From contig JAEZAV010000188.1 of NCBI GenBank assembly GCA_023430285.1, positions 1 to 8,935 of the forward strand: a DNA stretch of 8,935 nt, in the 5' to 3' direction. The notes under the pieces are model-generated. The model was not told the DNA's origin and ran no database searches. It was given only the letters and a program-made list of their open reading frames with translations. Made by a program: the position numbers and the translations under genes. The DNA comes from Methanobacteriota archaeon. Lineage in GTDB: Archaea > Methanobacteriota > Methanobacteria > Methanobacteriales > Methanobacteriaceae. This document shows, piece by piece, positions 5,975 to 8,935 of this stretch. Every line of letters starts with the position of its first letter. Positions within the stretch are counted from its first letter, which is position 1.

Positions 5975-6820
5975 TTATTGAATACCTTTTATAAGGTCAG
6001 TTTTGGTAATAACACCCACTAAAACATCACCATCTACCACAGCCAATCCATTTATATCATTTTCAATCATCATGTCAGCCGCGGCTGCTGCATCTTCATC
6101 TAAAGAAATTTTTATCATGTGGTTTTGCATTATGTCCCCAGCAGTCATCATTGAAACCACTCTAAAATTCTTCTTACTCTGACCATCTTCAGAGTTTCTG
6201 ATGAAGTAGATTTTTTCAACATTCACCCCAGTCTCAGGATCTTCTATGTAGGCGAAGGATATGTGTTCATGAGTTATAATACCAACAGGCTCATTATCAC
6301 GAATAACAATCATTTTACCTATCCTGTTATCTTCCATTAAACTTATAACATGGGCTATACTGTGATTTTCATTTACAGTAATAACATCCCCCGTCATAAG
6401 GTCGGAAACTTTCCATTTACCCCTTAACTTGTCGGTGTAAATTTTCATCAGGTCAGTTTTCGTGATTATCCCTGCTAGGCCATCTTCATCTACTAGGGGT
6501 ACAGATCCAATGTGATTTTTTATTAAGAGCTCAATGACCTTCTGCACATCTTCGTCAGGGCTTGCTGTAATGGGATTTGAACTCATAACCCTCTTTATCG
6601 ATATCTTGTCCAGAGGTCTCGTTTTCCATCGTGGCCCTTTTCCTTTGAGTTTTCTGGTAAGATCCTTCTCTGTTACCATTCCAACCGGTGCCCCATTTTC
6701 ATCAACCACAACCACCCTACTGATTCCATGGGAAATCATTAGGTTCCTTGCTTGACTCACATGCTGATTCTCCTGAATCACGAACACTTCAGGATTCATT
6801 AATTCACTAATCTCCATCAT
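5975..6820 (-). CDS. Four-CBS-domain protein (IMPDH-related), third of the array
   Basis: A 281-residue protein with CBS domains at about residues 4-58, 73-128, 136-190 and 226-281. Domains 1, 2 and 4 carry the G-h-h-T-x-x-D signature (GMVTEKD, GIITKTD, GVITKTD); domain 3 reads GIITHEH, with His186 instead of Asp. A charged 35-residue linker (191-225) separates domains 3 and 4, longer than in the other copies, and an alanine-rich helix (DEDAAAAAD) opens domain 4. The first ATG (6820) has GAGGTGG four bases upstream and a second in-frame ATG follows at once; either may be used. It is 39 bp after the preceding CBS gene and 24 bp before the next one. The repeated wording with the downstream gene (VTEKDL against VTEKDI, ITKTDLM against ITKTDII) suggests they arose by duplication. 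Probably a nucleotide-sensing regulator; partner unknown. Confidence 0.94.
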   Translation of the reverse strand: MMEISELMNPEVFVIQENQHVSQARNLMISHGISRVVVVDENGAPVGMVTEKDLTRKLKGKGPRWKTRPLDKISIKRVMSSNPITASPDEDVQKVIELLIKNHIGSVPLVDEDGLAGIITKTDLMKIYTDKLRGKWKVSDLMTGDVITVNENHSIAHVISLMEDNRIGKMIVIRDNEPVGIITHEHISFAYIEDPETGVNVEKIYFIRNSEDGQSKKNFRVVSMMTAGDIMQNHMIKISLDEDAAAAADMMIENDINGLAVVDGDVLVGVITKTDLIKGIQ

Positions 6821-6859
6821 TCAACCACCTCACAATGGTTTTGATATTTGAACCGAGTA

Positions 6860-7810
6860 TCAGGGTTTTAATTTACTTACAGCCTTTAATATATCCCTTT
6901 CAGTGATTATGCCCTCCAATTCCCCGTTGTATACTACGGGCAATCCTCCAATGTTTTCATGTTCCATTGATGTGCAAAGATCTCCGAGTCTGGTATTTGC
7001 TGTGGTTGCAACTACATTCTTCTCCATTATTTCAGTTATGGTGGTGTTCAACACGTCTTCGGCATCGTTGGAAATCATCCTCTCAAATGCACTGTTTTTC
7101 CCTAGGAATTCCAGTATATCTGTCGCGGTGACAATTCCCATTATTTTATCCTTTTCTGGATGAGAAGTTTTACGTTCCTCCCCAACTACAGGAATTCTCC
7201 GTAATTTGTTTCGAACCATTATTTTTGAGGCCCCTTCAATTCTAGTTCCAGGAGTTGTTGCAATGACATTCTTTGTCATGTAATCCTCCACAACTTCGTC
7301 TGTAAGGACGCCAGATAACAGAATTACAAAATCCCTTTCAGAAACTATTCCCACCATTTTATGATCTGCATCAACCACAGGAAGGGCTCCAATTTCCTTT
7401 TTTCTCATGATATCAATGGCATGATCAATTGAATCCTTATGGGTTATCACCTCAACATCTCTAGTCATAATCTCCTTAACTGATTCATTTATTGCACCAA
7501 GGAAATTTCCAGGATATTTTTCCTCCAGAATTTTGTATTTGTTCCCTCCTCCAAGAAAGTCAAGTATATCCATGGATGTTACTATTCCAAGGATTTGACC
7601 AGTTCCAGGGTTGGTTATTGGAAGTCTACGAAACTTGTTTTTTACCATTGTTTCAGCAGCTTCTTTTATTGTGGTTGTTTGAGGGGCTGTTACCACAGTT
7701 TTTTTTGCGATTGCCATAACATCGCCTTCGTGTTCAGAGGCATGGGATTCAAATTCTAATGGGCCTCTATCTCTAGATTTTACTAAATTTATGGTTTCTT
7801 TTCTTCTCAT
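6860..7810 (-). CDS. Four-CBS-domain protein with conserved archaeal N-terminal tail, second of the array
   Basis: I start this 316-residue protein at the ATG at 7810 because GAGAGGTG lies five bases upstream; an upstream ATG at 7888 would add 26 residues with no binding site or domain. A basic tail (RDRGPLEFESHASEHEGDVM) leads into CBS domains at about 30-86, 109-167, 173-236 and 255-312. All four keep the ligand signature (GIVTSMD, GIVSERD, GIVTATD, GIITERD), so this is the copy most likely to bind ligand throughout. The two halves resemble each other: RRLPITNP...DILDFLGGGNKYKI in the first matches RRIPVVGE...DILEFLGKNSAF in the second, pointing to duplication of a whole CBS pair. The long linker between domains 1 and 2 (GGGNKYKILEEKYPGNFLGA) is a hallmark of this archaeal family as I recall it. 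It is first in the tightly packed run down to pheA, behind a 219-bp gap with a possible promoter. Confidence 0.93.
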   Translation of the reverse strand: MRRKETINLVKSRDRGPLEFESHASEHEGDVMAIAKKTVVTAPQTTTIKEAAETMVKNKFRRLPITNPGTGQILGIVTSMDILDFLGGGNKYKILEEKYPGNFLGAINESVKEIMTRDVEVITHKDSIDHAIDIMRKKEIGALPVVDADHKMVGIVSERDFVILLSGVLTDEVVEDYMTKNVIATTPGTRIEGASKIMVRNKLRRIPVVGEERKTSHPEKDKIMGIVTATDILEFLGKNSAFERMISNDAEDVLNTTITEIMEKNVVATTANTRLGDLCTSMEHENIGGLPVVYNGELEGIITERDILKAVSKLKP

Positions 7811-7886
7811 CAATACACCTCTCGTGAAAGATGAATTAACACCTATTTTTTGTATTATTTTCTGGATTAAATTTGCAATAGAATGC

Positions 7887-7915
7887 AAGGATTAAAAATA
7901 ATGGTTTAAATCCTT
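7887..7915 (-). repeat. Inverted repeat in the presumed leader of the second CBS gene
   Basis: AAGGATT (7887-7893) is the exact reverse complement of AATCCTT (7909-7915); the stem extends inward by three A-T pairs if one base is bulged, leaving an eight-base loop. If transcription starts near 7921 it lies at the very 5' end of the message, where it could protect or regulate the RNA. It is short and AT-rich, so chance is possible. Confidence 0.3.
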
Positions 7916-7944
7916 TTATTCCAGTAAATAAACGGTAATTTAAT

Positions 7945-7952
7945 GTTATATA
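7945..7952 (-). promoter_or_regulatory. Candidate TATA box for the CBS-ligase-pheA operon
   Basis: TATATAAC on the minus strand within the 219-bp gap between two CBS genes. A start about 25 bases further on (near 7921) would give a leader of roughly 110 bases to the ATG at 7810. The upstream BRE is poor. The gap is the only one over 60 bp between the right edge of the window and pheA, so some promoter here is likely even if this exact box is wrong. Confidence 0.35.
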
Positions 7953-8029
7953 CGATGAACTACCAATATGTAATCTACAAAACCTAAAAATAAGATTGAA
8001 TTTAGAAGCCAAAGAGTTAATATTATAGA

Positions 8030-8839
8030 TCAACTTAGATACGTTCCTAAAATATCTTCTCTTGCTATTATTCCAATAATTTTGGATTCTTTTGCTCTTT
8101 GGGGTTCCTTTTTTATGTATACTGGATTTTCAACAACAGGCAAACGTCCAATATCATTTTTTAACATGAGTTCAGCTGCCTGTTTGATAGAACTTTGCTC
8201 AGTCACTACAATAGGCGGAGTAACCATTACCTTTTCCACCTTTATGGATTTATCAACGTTGTCCAAACCTTTTATGGCGTGACCCGATTTAATAATGTCT
8301 TTACGAGTAATTATTCCTATTAATTTGTCTTTTTTAACAACAGGTAATCCTGAAAATCCTGATTCATCCATTAAAGCCCATACTTTAGACAAATGATCAT
8401 CGTAGCTGGCCTTAACAACTTTTTTTGTAATTATTTCAGTTATGGTTGAATCATCTGCCGAAGATTCAGATCCAATAAGCTCCTTAAGTATGTCCCCCAT
8501 ACTCAGAACACCAACCACCATCATGTTATCAGTTGATTCGACAACAGGAGCTTGAACTGAATCTGATTTAATTAAATTCTTAGCTACATCGCGGATATCC
8601 ATCTCGGGTGTTGCAATCAGTTTAGGATGTTTCATGATGACCCTTGCTTCGATATTGGATTTTGTCGAAGAAAGAAACATGATGTCTCCCCTGCTGATTA
8701 TACCTTCAAGACGATTTTTCGATAAAACTGGGATAGAACGGAACCATCCATCCCTAAAAATTGATCTAACCTTTGTTGCTTGGGTGTCAACATTTACTGT
8801 AACAGGGTCAGAACTCATTATTTCTCCCACAGTCGTCAA
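8030..8839 (-). CDS. Four-CBS-domain protein (IMPDH-related), first of the array
   Basis: A 269-residue protein starting with TTG at 8839. I prefer this start because GGATGGTGAT lies just upstream and the protein then begins right at the first CBS domain (TTVGEIMSSDPVTV), as in its relatives; the longer frame from 8899 would run through the end of the upstream zinc-ribbon gene. CBS domains cover about residues 1-57, 66-122, 132-188 and 200-268. Signatures are GIISRGD, GVLSMGD, GIITRKD and GIIAREDI; the last keeps Asp262 but has Ala259 where Thr or Ser is usual. Domain 4 has a basic insertion (NPVYIKKEPQRAKESK) before its last strands, like the second CBS gene (GEERKTSHPEKDK), so these two may be the closer pair. 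It starts one base after the upstream stop codon, so the two are translationally coupled; a 219-bp gap separates it from the next CBS gene. Confidence 0.93.
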   Translation of the reverse strand: MTTVGEIMSSDPVTVNVDTQATKVRSIFRDGWFRSIPVLSKNRLEGIISRGDIMFLSSTKSNIEARVIMKHPKLIATPEMDIRDVAKNLIKSDSVQAPVVESTDNMMVVGVLSMGDILKELIGSESSADDSTITEIITKKVVKASYDDHLSKVWALMDESGFSGLPVVKKDKLIGIITRKDIIKSGHAIKGLDNVDKSIKVEKVMVTPPIVVTEQSSIKQAAELMLKNDIGRLPVVENPVYIKKEPQRAKESKIIGIIAREDILGTYLS

Positions 8840-8840
8840 G

Positions 8841-8935
8841 TTAATCACCATCCAGATCTTCTTTACACTCCTCACAAACAAATTTACCATCAAATACATC
8901 TAAATAATCCACATAATTTCCACATACCTCACATG
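8841..8935 (-). CDS. C-terminal end of a small zinc-ribbon protein, cut by window edge
   Basis: I found this by translating the last 95 bases on the minus strand: 30 codons then TAA at 8843-8841, reading CEVCGNYV, then a spacer, then FVCEECKEDLDGD. Two CxxC pairs 16 residues apart (CEVC and CEEC) make a compact zinc ribbon close to the C-terminus, with an acidic end. The 5' end lies beyond the window, so total length and function are unknown. It must be real rather than a chance frame: its stop falls inside the ribosome binding site of the CBS gene that follows one base later, a typical coupled arrangement. It could be a tiny stand-alone ribbon or the tail of a larger protein. Confidence 0.7.
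   Translation of the reverse strand, partial: CEVCGNYVDYLDVFDGKFVCEECKEDLDGD

Noticed and set aside
7811..7888. N-terminal extension of the second CBS protein (MHSIANLIQKI...)
   Set aside because: The ATG at 7810 has an excellent GAGAGGTG site; the upstream ATG has none and the extra residues match no part of the family.
7836..8033. Possible 65-residue minus-strand gene in the gap between two CBS genes
   Set aside because: AT-rich composition, no ribosome binding site, no recognisable motif, and it overlaps both the end of the upstream CBS gene and the region needed for promoter and leader.
5129..8839. CBS genes considered as broken or partial IMP dehydrogenase
   Set aside because: No trace of the catalytic barrel or its cysteine loop; the genes are full-length CBS-only proteins with their own starts and stops.
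8840..8899. Longer start for the first CBS protein at 8899
   Set aside because: This stretch is read in another frame as the zinc-ribbon gene with two CxxC pairs, and the TTG at 8839 has a proper binding site.
1..8935. Search for CRISPR arrays, insertion sequences, toxin-antitoxin pairs or integrase-type genes
   Set aside because: No regularly spaced repeats, transposase-like frames or terminal inverted repeats were seen; all sizeable genes are housekeeping, CBS or surface proteins on one strand.

Overview
All recognisable genes in this window lie on the minus strand. It looks like chromosomal DNA of a methanogenic archaeon of the Methanobacteriales, probably a mesophilic Methanobacterium-like species. 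The evidence is an AT-rich genome with archaeal BRE/TATA-type promoters and oligo-T terminators, strong GGAGG-type ribosome binding sites, TTG/GTG starts, an archaeal homodimer-type RNA ligase (MthRnl/Pab1020 family), a run of stand-alone multi-CBS 'IMPDH-related' proteins, and sequon-rich surface proteins with a lipobox. The genus is an inference from gene content, not from a marker gene.

Reading in the direction of transcription (right to left): the 3' end of a small zinc-ribbon gene (8841-8935, cut by the window) is followed one base later by a four-CBS protein (8030-8839). After a 219-bp gap with a possible promoter come three closely spaced units, each with four CBS domains or overlapping the next gene: 6860-7810, 5975-6820 and 5129-5950. 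The last overlaps an ATP-dependent RNA ligase (3874-about 5154) that carries an N-terminal zinc ribbon, followed by prephenate dehydratase pheA (2990-3820) and an oligo-T terminator near 2961. The block from 7810 to 2990 looks like one transcription unit.

A second unit has a good BRE/TATA element at 2832-2844 and encodes two surface proteins: a single-pass membrane protein with an Asn/Thr-rich, sequon-packed outer tail (2156-2740) and a PsbP-like lipoprotein (1604-2131). It ends at a hairpin plus T-tract (1491-1541). A gene-free stretch of 495 bp (1109-1603) follows. The third unit holds a zinc-ribbon/KH RNA-binding protein (611-1108) and the N-terminal half of the coenzyme A enzyme CoaBC (1-599, cut by the window).

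The functional core is ordinary metabolism (CoA and phenylalanine synthesis) beside RNA-related proteins (ligase, KH protein) and sixteen CBS domains in four adjacent genes. CBS domains commonly bind adenosine nucleotides and the ligase spends ATP, so an energy-sensing link is conceivable, but nothing in the sequence proves it. I see no mobile element, CRISPR array, tRNA or rRNA. The items most worth a second look are the zinc ribbon fused to the RNA ligase, the 11-T run inside that ribbon, the CBS array with selectively lost ligand-binding residues, and the structured leader of the surface-protein operon, which has an anti-Shine-Dalgarno-like sequence just before the start codon.
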